The position numbers were made by a program, and so were the translations under genes. This document shows positions 19,796 through 28,248 of a stretch of 64,000 bases of DNA, piece after piece. The notes under the pieces are model-generated. The model had not been told where the DNA came from. It ran no database searches and saw nothing but the letters and a program-made list of their open reading frames with translations. Origin of the DNA: Roseobacter sp. (GTDB lineage Bacteria; Pseudomonadota; Alphaproteobacteria; Rhodobacterales; Rhodobacteraceae); NCBI GenBank assembly GCA_024636495.1, contig JAGXGZ010000081.1, positions 24,685-88,684 on the forward strand. Direction: 5' to 3'. Numbering within the stretch: position 1 is the first letter of the stretch; every line of letters begins with the position of its first letter.

Positions 19796-20209
19796 ATGAT
19801 GGCCACAGCAGCGTTTGAGGAACTGGTTGAGGATTTCGAATTCCTGGATGACTGGGAAGATCGTTATCGACATGTGATTGACCTGGGCAAGGGGATGGAC
19901 CCGCTTGCCGAGGCGCTGCGCGTCCCTGCCACCAAAGTTGATGGATGTGCCAGCCAAGTCTGGTTGCACGCGAGTTTCGACGACAGGTCGCTGCATTTTG
20001 ACGGGGCAAGTGACGCGATGATCGTCTCGGGGCTGATTGCTGTTTTGCGTTGCCTTTACAACGGGTTGCCGCCTGCTGATGTCCTGGCCGTTGACGCACG
20101 TGCCGAGATGGGGCGGCTGGGGCTGAACGAGCATCTGTCGGCGCAACGGTCAAACGGCTTGACCGCGATGATCGAACGGATTCGCGAGACTGCATCCGCG
20201 CAAGGCTAG
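19796..20209 (+). CDS. sufE: SufE-type cysteine desulfuration protein
   Basis: Accepts persulfide sulfur from the cysteine desulfurase SufS and passes it on for iron-sulfur cluster assembly. 137 residues with the conserved VDGCASQVWL, whose Cys is the sulfur carrier, and the C-terminal LSAQRSNGL motif. Length is typical. The frame stays open far upstream, but the first good start is ATG ATG at 19796/19799 with GAGG 5 bases before. No other suf gene is in the window. Confidence 0.95.
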   Translation: MMATAAFEELVEDFEFLDDWEDRYRHVIDLGKGMDPLAEALRVPATKVDGCASQVWLHASFDDRSLHFDGASDAMIVSGLIAVLRCLYNGLPPADVLAVDARAEMGRLGLNEHLSAQRSNGLTAMIERIRETASAQG

Positions 20210-20253
20210 ATTTGTTGGCCACTCGCGCGTTTGGAGCAGGCGAGGCGGCACGT

Positions 20254-20274
20254 GAGTTTATTCGGCAAAACGAA
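20254..20274 (+). repeat. Copy of a dispersed 21-bp intergenic repeat
   Basis: GAGTTTATTCGGCAAAACGAA, between the sufE and DUF1638 genes. It agrees with copies at 11386 (minus strand), 27278 and 49624. Confidence 0.55.
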
Positions 20275-20276
20275 AA

Positions 20277-20915
20277 TCAGAGCGCTTTGAGCGTTTGTTC
20301 GAGGTCTCCATATCCTGTGAAGCGGCGCTCGAACGCGAGACCAAGGGTTTTTGCACATTCTTCGGCTTTGGCGGTCAGGGCGGGATCATCGGTCTGGGCC
20401 TGATACACCAGCTTTTCATAATTGCCGAAATACATATCGCGCAGTTCCGGATGGCGGTCTAATCCCATCGGTTTCATGATAAATGCATCGAATTGCCGGA
20501 CCAGAAAATCCGTGAGGTAGAAGGTCGTGATCTCTGTCTCGGTCAGTTTCGCGAACCGGTCATTGCCCTCGAAAAAGCTGTAGCAATGTGGCCCTGCAAC
20601 CATCTGAACGCCCATGTCTTCACAGGCCGCCTCCAGCAGTCCACCGGTGCCGCAATCGGCGTAGACGACAAAGACATCATCATATTGGTCGCGGTGTTTC
20701 GCCACGGCGGCACGCACGGCGTTGGTGATTTTTTCAGGGTAAAGATGCAGATTGGCGGGCAGGCAGGTCAGGTCCAGATGCGTCCAGCCATTTGCGGCCC
20801 GAAGATCAAGGATCTCTCGGGCCAAGGCACCACAAGCGATCAACAAGATGCGTCCCTTTGCAGCCTTAAGGGGCAATCCTTGTTCGGTCAGCTGTTGATC
20901 AGAAAGCGGTTTCAT
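20277..20915 (-). CDS. DUF1638 protein, probably linked to corrinoid methyl transfer
   Basis: 212 residues with the DUF1638 pattern: LIACGALAREI near residue 30, LPANLHLYPEKI, VVYADCGTGG and GPHCYSFFEG. Members are found beside corrinoid methyltransferase genes, and here the corrinoid protein gene lies immediately upstream on the same strand (65-base gap holding a terminator-like hairpin). Conserved Cys and His residues suggest metal or cofactor handling. The biochemical role is not known to me; a part in methionine synthase assembly or reactivation is inference. Confidence 0.85.
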   Translation of the reverse strand: MKPLSDQQLTEQGLPLKAAKGRILLIACGALAREILDLRAANGWTHLDLTCLPANLHLYPEKITNAVRAAVAKHRDQYDDVFVVYADCGTGGLLEAACEDMGVQMVAGPHCYSFFEGNDRFAKLTETEITTFYLTDFLVRQFDAFIMKPMGLDRHPELRDMYFGNYEKLVYQAQTDDPALTAKAEECAKTLGLAFERRFTGYGDLEQTLKAL

Positions 20916-20932
20916 CTGGTCCCCCTAACGCA

Positions 20933-20961
20933 AAAGGCCCCTCCGGTCAGGAGAGGCCTTT
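20933..20961 (-). terminator. Terminator or attenuator between the corrinoid protein gene and DUF1638 gene
   Basis: An imperfect stem: AAAGGCC (20933-20939) with GGCCTTT (20955-20961), one C/A mismatch, then CTCC with GGAG around a 5-base loop. On the minus strand it ends in CCTTTT, consistent with termination after the corrinoid gene and partial read-through into the DUF1638 gene. Confidence 0.65.
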
Positions 20962-20979
20962 ATGTTCTATCTCAAAGCA

Positions 20980-21678
20980 TCAGGCCTTGGCGCTGTTATG
21001 CTTGCGGCCGACCCATTCCTTTGCGGTCTCAACCGCGACGGCGGCATCCCGGCAATAGGCATCTGCACCGATGGCCTTGCCGAATTCTTCGTTCAGCGGC
21101 GCACCACCGACCAAAACGATATAGTCATCGCGGATGCCCTGTTCGATCATCGTGTCAATCACGACCTTCATGTAAGGCATCGTGGTTGTCAAAAGCGCGG
21201 ACATGCCCAGAATATCGGGCCCTTCGGTTTCCATCGCCTCAAGGTATTTTTCAACCGAGTTGTTGATGCCAAGATCGACCACTTCAAAGCCGGCACCTTC
21301 CATCATCATCGAAACAAGGTTCTTGCCGATGTCGTGAATGTCGCCTTTGACGGTGCCGATCACCATCTTGCCTACACGTGGTGCGCCGGTTTCAGCCAGC
21401 AACGGCTTGAGAATGGCCATGCCACCCTTCATCGCATTGGCAGCCAGCAACACTTCGGGCACAAACAGGATACCGTCGCGGAAATCTGCGCCGACAATGG
21501 TCATGCCGCCAACAAGTGCTTTTGTCAGCACATCATAGGGAATCCAGCCACGGGCGATCAGGATGTTAACGCCTTCTTCGATCTCTTCACGCATACCGTC
21601 GTACAGATCATCAAACATTTGCTGAACAAGTTCTTCGTCGTCCAGATCAGCCAGGATAATTTCGTCTTCTTCCGACAT
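20980..21678 (-). CDS. Corrinoid (B12)-binding methyl-carrier protein, probable module of a split methionine synthase
   Basis: 232 residues. The N-terminal half (about 1-95) is a helical B12-binding cap. The C-terminal half is a Rossmann B12 domain with GDIHDIGKN (D113, H115, G118; H115 would be the lower cobalt ligand), then SALLTTTMPYM and VLVGGAPLN. It lacks homocysteine- and folate-binding domains, so it must work with separate methyltransferases. One candidate partner is the homocysteine methyltransferase at 22955-23977. Free-standing B12 modules of methionine synthase are reported from Rhodobacterales such as Phaeobacter; the assignment here is by domain content and context. Confidence 0.88.
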   Translation of the reverse strand: MSEEDEIILADLDDEELVQQMFDDLYDGMREEIEEGVNILIARGWIPYDVLTKALVGGMTIVGADFRDGILFVPEVLLAANAMKGGMAILKPLLAETGAPRVGKMVIGTVKGDIHDIGKNLVSMMMEGAGFEVVDLGINNSVEKYLEAMETEGPDILGMSALLTTTMPYMKVVIDTMIEQGIRDDYIVLVGGAPLNEEFGKAIGADAYCRDAAVAVETAKEWVGRKHNSAKA

Positions 21679-21878
21679 TGTCTTTCCTCATCGATTAACT
21701 TGCCCACAGGGCTTTTGCTCTTGTGTCACGGAATCCCAATGTGCCTCGTGCAGTTTGCGACAATGGCCGCGCCAACTGCGACGTTTCACTAGTTGAAAAA
21801 TAGCGTCAATCATCCCGTAAAACAATGGCTTGGCGAACATATCTTGAAGATGTTCTTATTTTGTTCCAGAAGAATTGA

Positions 21879-22958
21879 ATGGATCGAGAAGACCGCAGAT
21901 ATAAACTGGCCGGGCGTGGCACATCGCTGAACCATTCAGGGCGGTTCGAGGCGTTTTCAACGTTGGCTGTTGACGATGGTTGGGCGGGTGATGATGATCC
22001 GCTGCCGGTTTTGCGCACCCAGGTCAGCGAGGAGGTTGCCCGGTCTGCCATCACTTATAACCGTTCGCCGGATTTGCCGTTTGATCGCTCGATCAATCCT
22101 TATCGGGGGTGTGAGCACGGCTGTATCTACTGTTTTGCGCGCCCCAGCCATGCCTATCTGGGGCTGTCGCCGGGCCTTGATTTCGAAACGCGGTTGATCG
22201 CACGGCCGGGCGCCGCCGACGTGTTGCGCCGGGAATTGGCGGCCAAGCGCTATCAGGTCGCGCCCATTGCAATTGGCACCAACACCGACCCGTATCAGCC
22301 GATCGAGAAAGAACACCAAATCATGCGACGCCTGCTTGAACTGTTATCGGAGGTGAACCATCCGGTGGCAATCGTGACCAAAGGCAGCCTGATCGAGCGT
22401 GACATTGATATTCTGTCAGACATGGCAGCGCGCGGATTGGCGCGTGTCGGCATTTCGGTCACGACGCTTGACGCCAAGCTTGCCCGCCTGATGGAGCCGC
22501 GCGTGCCTTCACCCAAGCGCCGTTTGCAAATGATCGCAAGGCTTTCAGAGGCGGGGATACCTGTGCGGGTCATGGCCTCGCCGATGGTGCCTGCGCTGAC
22601 CGATCCCGAGCTTGAGGCCATTTTGGAAGCGGGGCGCGATGCGGGGGCGCAGTCGGCAAGTTGGATCATGCTGCGCTTGCCGCGCGAGGTGTCACCGTTG
22701 ATGCAGGATTGGTTGGCGCAGCATTATCCTGATCGGGCAGGCCGGATCATGGCACGGTTGCGTGAAATGCACGGGGGTAAAGAATATGACGCGAATTGGC
22801 ACCGGCGCATGCGCGGCGAGGGGCCATATGCCGAAATCATCGCGCAACGTTTTAACCTGGCGGTAAAACGTCTGGGGCTGTCGACGCTCTTGCCGCCTAT
22901 GCGCTGCGACCTGTTTCGCCCGCCCAGACAGGCGAGCGATCAGATGGATTTATTTTAG
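21879..22958 (+). CDS. PA0069-family radical SAM protein
   Basis: 359 residues. The CX3CX2C motif is C78, C82, C85 (YRGCEHGCIYCFARPSH), as in the spore photoproduct lyase-like PA0069 group. The region VAPIAIGTNTDPYQPIE and VTKGSLIERDIDIL are typical of that group. Reaction not known to me. It lies inside the methionine synthase region on the opposite strand; its stop overlaps by 4 bases the end of the convergent homocysteine methyltransferase gene. The 200-base gap upstream is shared with the divergent corrinoid gene. Confidence 0.9.
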   Translation: MDREDRRYKLAGRGTSLNHSGRFEAFSTLAVDDGWAGDDDPLPVLRTQVSEEVARSAITYNRSPDLPFDRSINPYRGCEHGCIYCFARPSHAYLGLSPGLDFETRLIARPGAADVLRRELAAKRYQVAPIAIGTNTDPYQPIEKEHQIMRRLLELLSEVNHPVAIVTKGSLIERDIDILSDMAARGLARVGISVTTLDAKLARLMEPRVPSPKRRLQMIARLSEAGIPVRVMASPMVPALTDPELEAILEAGRDAGAQSASWIMLRLPREVSPLMQDWLAQHYPDRAGRIMARLREMHGGKEYDANWHRRMRGEGPYAEIIAQRFNLAVKRLGLSTLLPPMRCDLFRPPRQASDQMDLF

Positions 22959-23977
22959 CTGGTTTTCGCGCCACGACGGCCACGGCGGGGCCCGCGCACC
23001 GGCCCTTCGCCATCTGTGCCGTCACTGGCAGAGGAAAACGGGCCCAAGGCTTCGACGATTTGTTCAAGCGTTGGTGCATCGCCCTTGGGCCGGCTATCTA
23101 GGGCTTCGCGCATGTGCACCAGATGTTCGGGCATCGTGCCGCAGCACCCGCCGATAATGGTTGCACCGCAATTTCGGGCCATTTCGGCGTAATTTGCCAT
23201 CAACTCGGGCGTGCCATCATAATGGATGTGCCCTTCGACGTATTTCGGGATGCCTGCATTGCCTTTCGACACGATCGGCGTTGGCATCCCCTTGGAGGCG
23301 AACCCCAAGACCGTGCGCAACACGTCCGATGCGCCGGTGCCGCAGTTGGCACCGTAAGCCAGCGGGCCGTTTTCCAGCGTGTGAACCATGTCGACCATCG
23401 CTTCCGAGGTCATACCCATCATGGTACGGCCTGCGGTGTCAAAGCTCATCGTGCCGACCCAATCTAGGCCTGCGAGTTTAAACCCTTCGGCGGCAGCACG
23501 GTATTCTTCGGGGGCGCTGATCGTTTCCAACCAGCCCACATCCGCACCGCCTGCTTTCAGCCCGTCAGCGGTCTCGTGAAACATCTCTACCGCCAGTGCG
23601 TGGGTCAAAGGGCCTACAGGCTCCATGATCTCGCCGGTGGGGCCAACAGATCCTGCGACGATAACCTTGCGGCCCGCTTTGTCGGCGACTTCACGCGCCA
23701 ATTCGGCGGAAACGCGGCTTAGCTCATGAGCGCGTTTTTCGGCCCCGTGCAATTTCAGGCGCGACGCATTTGCCCCGAAAGAGTTGGTCAGAAAAATGTC
23801 GCTGCCCGAGTCGACGGCACCCTTGTACAGTTTGATGATATTTTGCGGTTCGTCCGTGTTCCACATTTCGGGTGCATCGCCAGACATCAGACCCATGTTG
23901 AACAGGTTCGTACCTGTCGCGCCATCGGCCAGAAGCGTTCCTTTTTCAGCCAGAAGTTTGGTAAGGGGATTGGACAT
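22955..23977 (-). CDS. Homocysteine S-methyltransferase domain protein, probable split methionine synthase subunit
   Basis: 340 residues forming a TIM-barrel homocysteine-binding domain like the first module of MetH and like betaine-homocysteine methyltransferase. Zinc-binding cysteines are C212 (GANCGTG) and C278/C279 (IGGCCGTMPEH). The N-terminal DGATGTNLF and TNSFGAN motifs are standard. The basic tail GPRRGRRGAK is unusual. Since a separate B12 protein lies 1.3 kb away, I favour methyl-cobalamin over betaine as donor. It follows the MprF-like gene with 12 bases between them. Confidence 0.87.
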   Translation of the reverse strand: MSNPLTKLLAEKGTLLADGATGTNLFNMGLMSGDAPEMWNTDEPQNIIKLYKGAVDSGSDIFLTNSFGANASRLKLHGAEKRAHELSRVSAELAREVADKAGRKVIVAGSVGPTGEIMEPVGPLTHALAVEMFHETADGLKAGGADVGWLETISAPEEYRAAAEGFKLAGLDWVGTMSFDTAGRTMMGMTSEAMVDMVHTLENGPLAYGANCGTGASDVLRTVLGFASKGMPTPIVSKGNAGIPKYVEGHIHYDGTPELMANYAEMARNCGATIIGGCCGTMPEHLVHMREALDSRPKGDAPTLEQIVEALGPFSSASDGTDGEGPVRGPRRGRRGAKTS

Positions 23978-23989
23978 GAAAAAGCTCCG

Positions 23990-25876
23990 CTAAAGATGTG
24001 ATTGCGCGTCATCCCACGATGCCAAACGTGAGGCAACCTCATAATTTTCATCACCATGATGAGGGTGATCGGGTTTTGTGAGCCGGGAAGGGCGGTAGAC
24101 CGCGCGCGCAATGTCCGCCAAGCCAAGCATCAGAAGGGTTCGGTTGGGGGCCGCAGCGTACAGCGGCTGCCAATGCGGGCGGAAGCTGGATTTGAACTGC
24201 CGCAAGCCCGGCCCTCCGCATTTTTGCACGGTGAATTGCGCCAGCCTGACCATGATCGCGGAGGTTGGATCGGGGCAAGCTGGCACCGCTGCGAGGCTTA
24301 GGCGTTCGACCCCACAGCGCGCGGCCGCGTCAATCGCGGCATGTACAAGGTGGTGCATTGTCCCGTCCGGAATATCTTGATCCTGGCGCATCAGGTCCAG
24401 ACACCATTCATGGGGGGTGTGATGAAAGCTGGCAAAACCGACAAGGCGGCCACCCTGATGTGCCAGAAACACGTGTTGGTAGGATAGATAGTCGGGGCAG
24501 AACCTGCCCATGGTCCCGCCGCGCGCATCCCCGCGCGCATGACGCCACGCTTGGTCAATGCGCACCATGTCGGACAAAGGCAAATTCTTGGCCCAAGATA
24601 TCTTTACTCCGGATTTTTCAGCCGCGCGTAGTTTTCTGCGCAGGTTCCGATAGGGGGCAGACGCCGTATCAAAGCGGGTCGGCACCAAAACGGCCTCGTC
24701 CGCGATATGGGACACAAACCAGCCTTTTTGCCGCGCGCGCAGCGCGGTCCGCGCCGAGCATTTATAAAGGATCGCGATACGGTTGCTGTCATGGGCTGCT
24801 CTTGCAACCTCGTGCGTTGGATCATGATCGGGTTCCATGATGGGATCAAACAACGCGCAGAGCGTTTGACCCGTCGGCCAAAGGGCGCTTTGACCTTGAA
24901 CATAGCCCTCGTTTTGCCGGATCACACCAACTTCGGAACGGATGGCACGGCCAATATCGGCGTTGGGTGCTGGATTCGCAGCGAACTGGCGTGCAAACGG
25001 CCTTAGCATGCACGCCATCGCGACGAGCGCAGGAACAGCATAGTAAACGGCCCGAAACGCAATGATCCCGGCCAAGACCTGAGCCGATGCCCCTTCGGGC
25101 AGGAAAGTCAGAAAAACCAATTCGAACGGGCCCACGCCCCCCGGTGTGCCGCTCAGCAATGCAGCGATCAATGCGCATAGAAATAGTGGCAGCAACACAG
25201 TGTAGGAGACGTCGTTTGCGGGAATAAGCAAGTAAAGGGCTGCTGACGCAGCACCAACATCCAGGGCTGTCCAAATCATGATTGACCCAAACGCGAGCAA
25301 GCTTGGCAAGCGAAATTCTCGTCTTGCGACCCTGATAACGGGATAGAAAAACATCGCGGCGGCGGTGATTGGCACGCAAGTGAGGACCGCCAAGGCGGGC
25401 CAAAATGTAAACGCAGGCGCGGGGAACAGCAGGCAAGCGGCGGCAGCGACAATCAGCAATGCGGCCATGAATGTCAGGCACACAAACGCAGAAAGCCGCA
25501 AGGCGGTGGGCATGGTAATGTCAGGCAACATGCGCCACCGTGCCACCGCCCCTGTGATCAGGCCCACTCCCAACGTTTGCGCCAACGCGATGGCAATCGT
25601 ACCGGAACCGCAGGCTTTCCATGTCTCAAGCCGTGTACTGAAATGCCGGTGCGCGACGGCGTCATAGCGCCCGACAGCCAAAAAGCTTAACGCGGTGCAC
25701 ATTGCCGCCAAAAGGATGGCTGCGGGGGGCAAGGACGATAGCTCGTGCACAACCTCTTGCCAGAACCCTGCGGACAGCTGACCTGTCATTGTCCAAATGC
25801 ATCCAGCACCGATCAGCACAGAAATCGCCAGTTGCAAAAACCGCAAGCCATGGCCCGCCGTGCGTTGCCTGATCAT
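23990..25876 (-). CDS. MprF-like membrane protein with C-terminal DUF2156 aminoacyl-lipid synthase domain
   Basis: 628 residues. The first about 310 form 8 or so membrane helices with the flippase-like motif LSGTPGGVGPFELVFL. The remainder (about 330-600) is a DUF2156 domain, the acetyltransferase-like fold that moves an amino acid from charged tRNA to phosphatidylglycerol; visible blocks are RNLRRKLRAAEKSGV and GLRQFKSSFRPHWQPLY. MprF proteins make and flip lysyl- or alanyl-phosphatidylglycerol, lowering membrane charge and sensitivity to cationic peptides. Length is shorter than Staphylococcus MprF (about 840). The amino acid used cannot be read from the sequence. It probably shares an mRNA with the methyltransferase gene downstream. 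Confidence 0.85.
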   Translation of the reverse strand: MIRQRTAGHGLRFLQLAISVLIGAGCIWTMTGQLSAGFWQEVVHELSSLPPAAILLAAMCTALSFLAVGRYDAVAHRHFSTRLETWKACGSGTIAIALAQTLGVGLITGAVARWRMLPDITMPTALRLSAFVCLTFMAALLIVAAAACLLFPAPAFTFWPALAVLTCVPITAAAMFFYPVIRVARREFRLPSLLAFGSIMIWTALDVGAASAALYLLIPANDVSYTVLLPLFLCALIAALLSGTPGGVGPFELVFLTFLPEGASAQVLAGIIAFRAVYYAVPALVAMACMLRPFARQFAANPAPNADIGRAIRSEVGVIRQNEGYVQGQSALWPTGQTLCALFDPIMEPDHDPTHEVARAAHDSNRIAILYKCSARTALRARQKGWFVSHIADEAVLVPTRFDTASAPYRNLRRKLRAAEKSGVKISWAKNLPLSDMVRIDQAWRHARGDARGGTMGRFCPDYLSYQHVFLAHQGGRLVGFASFHHTPHEWCLDLMRQDQDIPDGTMHHLVHAAIDAAARCGVERLSLAAVPACPDPTSAIMVRLAQFTVQKCGGPGLRQFKSSFRPHWQPLYAAAPNRTLLMLGLADIARAVYRPSRLTKPDHPHHGDENYEVASRLASWDDAQSHL

Positions 25877-26007
25877 TGTTCGTTCCCCCGACCCAACCTA
25901 GCCAGACACTAGAAAAGGCGGACTTCTATTCCCTTAAGACAGAAAAAAACGCACCGATGATTTTACTCAAAGGCGCGCTTTTTCGTATTGGCCGACGGAA
26001 AGGGGGG

Positions 26008-26325
26008 TTAGCCTACATCTTTCATCAACTGGGCTTTCGCCTCGATCATAAGCTCGGCCATTTTAGCGCGAATTGTTGCTTCCTCGGCACGGCTGCCAAG
26101 ATCACCCGACACTTTGCGGTAAACATCTTCTTCGCCTGCTTCTTCAAAGTCGGATTTGACGACTTCGGTCGCATAGGCGGCAGCTTCATCACCGGATTTG
26201 CCCAAAAGATCGGCAGCCCAAAGGCCCAAGAGTTTGTTACGCCGTGCTTCTGCTTTGAACTGCATTTCCGAATCATGCGCGAATTTGTTTTCGAATGCAT
26301 TTTCGCGGTCGTTGAAGGTGCTCAT
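26008..26325 (-). CDS. F1-ATPase inhibitor subunit zeta (DUF1476 family)
   Basis: 105 residues, alpha-helical, starting MSTFNDRENAFENKFAHD. This N-terminus matches the zeta subunit of Paracoccus denitrificans, which blocks ATP hydrolysis by F1F0. The body EARRNKLLGLWAADLLG is the family core. The frame is open 36 codons upstream, but the ATG at 26325 has the RBS AGGAGA and gives the family N-terminus. It is divergent from purC. Confidence 0.92.
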   Translation of the reverse strand: MSTFNDRENAFENKFAHDSEMQFKAEARRNKLLGLWAADLLGKSGDEAAAYATEVVKSDFEEAGEEDVYRKVSGDLGSRAEEATIRAKMAELMIEAKAQLMKDVG

Positions 26326-26485
26326 GGGGTGTCTCCTGAAAAAAGGGCTGAGGTGACAAAGATATGGGTCGCCTGGCCCCCGCGCGCAAGGGGCCTGCGC
26401 TTGCGCGGCGGGGGCGGTTGGACTATGTGACACTCAAAAGGGCGCGCGGATATTCCCGCCTGCCTTCAGTCTGGAAGGGATGTGC

Positions 26486-27247
26486 ATGGCCCGTCGCACC
26501 AAAATCTACGAAGGCAAGGCAAAGATCCTGTACGAAGGGCCAGAGCCGGGGACGATCGTTCAATATTTCAAGGACGACACCACTGCATTCAACGCAGAAA
26601 AGCGGGCCGTGATCGAAGGCAAAGGCGTGTTGAACAACCGTCTGTCCGAATTTTTCATGACCGGGCTGAACAACATCGGGGTGCCGACGCATTTTATCAA
26701 ACGGTTGAACATGCGCGAACAACTTGTCCGCCAAGCCGAGATTATTCCGCTCGAGATTGTTGTGCGCAACTATGCGGCTGGATCATTCTCGGCTCGTTTG
26801 GGGATTGAAGAGGGTGTTCAATTGCCGCGCCCGATTGTCGAATACCACTACAAGAATAACGATCTTGGCGATCCTCTGGTCACCGAAGAACATATCGCTG
26901 CGTTTGGCTGGGCCGGGCAGCAGGACATGGAAGACATTCTAAGTCTGTCCTTGCGGGTCAATGATTTCATGTCGGGCGTCATGATGGCGGTTGGCATTCG
27001 TCTGGTGGATTTCAAGATCGAGGTGGGTCGGGTCTATGACGGTGACTTTCAGCGCTTGATTGTCGCGGACGAGATCAGCCCAGACAGCTGTCGTCTTTGG
27101 GACATCGAGACCGGGCAAAAGCTGGACAAGGATGTGTTCCGGCGCGATCTGGGGTCGTTGACGGATGCCTATACCGAAGTTGCGCGGCGTTTGGGTGTGA
27201 TGCCCAAGACGTCGACACCGATGTTGAAACCGACATTGATCAACTGA
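26486..27247 (+). CDS. purC: Phosphoribosylaminoimidazole-succinocarboxamide synthase (SAICAR synthetase)
   Basis: Joins CAIR and aspartate in purine synthesis. 253 residues with [13 protein letters not shown], the [10 protein letters not shown] block and the signature [10 protein letters not shown]. Two ATGs lie in frame (26480 and 26486); AAGGG at 26475-26479 is spaced for the second, giving [10 protein letters not shown]. It is followed by purS and purQ. Confidence 0.97.
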   Translation: MARRTKIYEGKAKILYEGPEPGTIVQYFKDDTTAFNAEKRAVIEGKGVLNNRLSEFFMTGLNNIGVPTHFIKRLNMREQLVRQAEIIPLEIVVRNYAAGSFSARLGIEEGVQLPRPIVEYHYKNNDLGDPLVTEEHIAAFGWAGQQDMEDILSLSLRVNDFMSGVMMAVGIRLVDFKIEVGRVYDGDFQRLIVADEISPDSCRLWDIETGQKLDKDVFRRDLGSLTDAYTEVARRLGVMPKTSTPMLKPTLIN

Positions 27248-27277
27248 CATGCGGTCAATGGGGGACAGGTCGGATAT

Positions 27278-27298
27278 GAGTTTATTTTGCAAAATGAA
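27278..27298 (+). repeat. Copy of a dispersed 21-bp intergenic repeat
   Basis: GAGTTTATTTTGCAAAATGAA, between purC and purS, 15 bases before the purS start. See also the copies at 11386, 20254 and 49624. Confidence 0.55.
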
Positions 27299-27313
27299 GC
27301 AGGGGGACGCGCC

Positions 27314-27544
27314 ATGAAAGCACGGGTGCATTTGATGTTGAAGACGGGTGTTCTGGACCCGCAGGGCGAGGCGGTGCGCCACGCGCTTGGGGCCATGGGC
27401 TTTGAAGGGGTCAAGGGGGTGCGCCAAGGCAAGGTGATTGAACTTGATCTGGACGAGGCTGCCACACAGGCCGATGTCGAGGAGATGTGCGAAAAGCTGC
27501 TGGCCAACACGGTGATCGAATCCTACAGCGTGGAGATGGTCTGA
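27314..27544 (+). CDS. purS: Phosphoribosylformylglycinamidine synthase subunit PurS
   Basis: A 76-residue bridging subunit of the three-part PurLQS complex that makes FGAM. It shows the typical [18 protein letters not shown] start and ends [10 protein letters not shown]. The ATG at 27314 follows a G-rich RBS (GGGGGAC). The stop overlaps the purQ start (TGATG at 27542-27546). Confidence 0.95.
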   Translation: MKARVHLMLKTGVLDPQGEAVRHALGAMGFEGVKGVRQGKVIELDLDEAATQADVEEMCEKLLANTVIESYSVEMV

Positions 27545-28212
27545 TGCATGCAGCGGTCGTTGTTTTCCCCGGCTCGAACTGTGACCGCGATCTGGCGGTT
27601 GCCTTAAAGGCCGCAGGGGCCAAGGTGTCGATGGTCTGGCACAAGGACACGGCCTTGCCTGAGGGCGTTGATATCGTCGGCATCCCAGGTGGGTTTTCCT
27701 ACGGTGATTACCTGCGCTGCGGGGCGATTGCCGCAAATTCTCCGATCTGCCGTGAAGTCGCTGCCCATGCAACGCGAGGCGGCTATGTCATGGGCGTTTG
27801 CAACGGGTTTCAGGTTTTGACCGAAACCGGATTGCTGCCCGGTGCGCTGCTGCGCAATGCGGGGCTAAAGTATATCTGCAAAACCGTCGGCTTAAAGGTT
27901 GCGACTGCTGACAGCGATTATACCTCTGGCTATAGCGTGGGGGCGGTGATCGACATCCCCATCGCGCATCACGATGGCAACTACTACGCTGACGCAGATA
28001 CGATAGCGCAATTGCACGACGAGGACCGCATCGCCTTTACCTATACCGACAATCCCAACGGGGCGCAGGCCGATATTGCAGGCATCTTATCACCCAACCG
28101 CCGTGTGCTGGGCATGATGCCGCATCCCGAACGGATGGCCGATCCGTTGCATGGCGGCACCGACGGGGTGGCGCTCTTCCGCGCATTGGCGGGGGCACTT
28201 GTCACAGCGTGA
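27544..28212 (+). CDS. purQ: Phosphoribosylformylglycinamidine synthase, glutaminase subunit PurQ
   Basis: Class I glutamine amidotransferase that supplies ammonia to PurL. 222 residues; nucleophile C86 lies in [11 protein letters not shown], and the catalytic His-Glu pair in MMPHPERM near the C-terminus. The ATG at 27544 overlaps the purS stop by one base. The large subunit purL is not in the window. Confidence 0.96.
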   Translation: MHAAVVVFPGSNCDRDLAVALKAAGAKVSMVWHKDTALPEGVDIVGIPGGFSYGDYLRCGAIAANSPICREVAAHATRGGYVMGVCNGFQVLTETGLLPGALLRNAGLKYICKTVGLKVATADSDYTSGYSVGAVIDIPIAHHDGNYYADADTIAQLHDEDRIAFTYTDNPNGAQADIAGILSPNRRVLGMMPHPERMADPLHGGTDGVALFRALAGALVTA

Positions 28213-28248
28213 CTTGAGTGCACCGTTCAGGTTGCGTAGATTGGGGTA

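Noticed and set aside
21679..21878. Possible cobalamin, SAM or SAH riboswitch upstream of the corrinoid gene
   Set aside because: I looked for conserved core boxes on the minus strand and saw none; the 200-base gap is accounted for by two divergent promoters. A covariance search would settle it.
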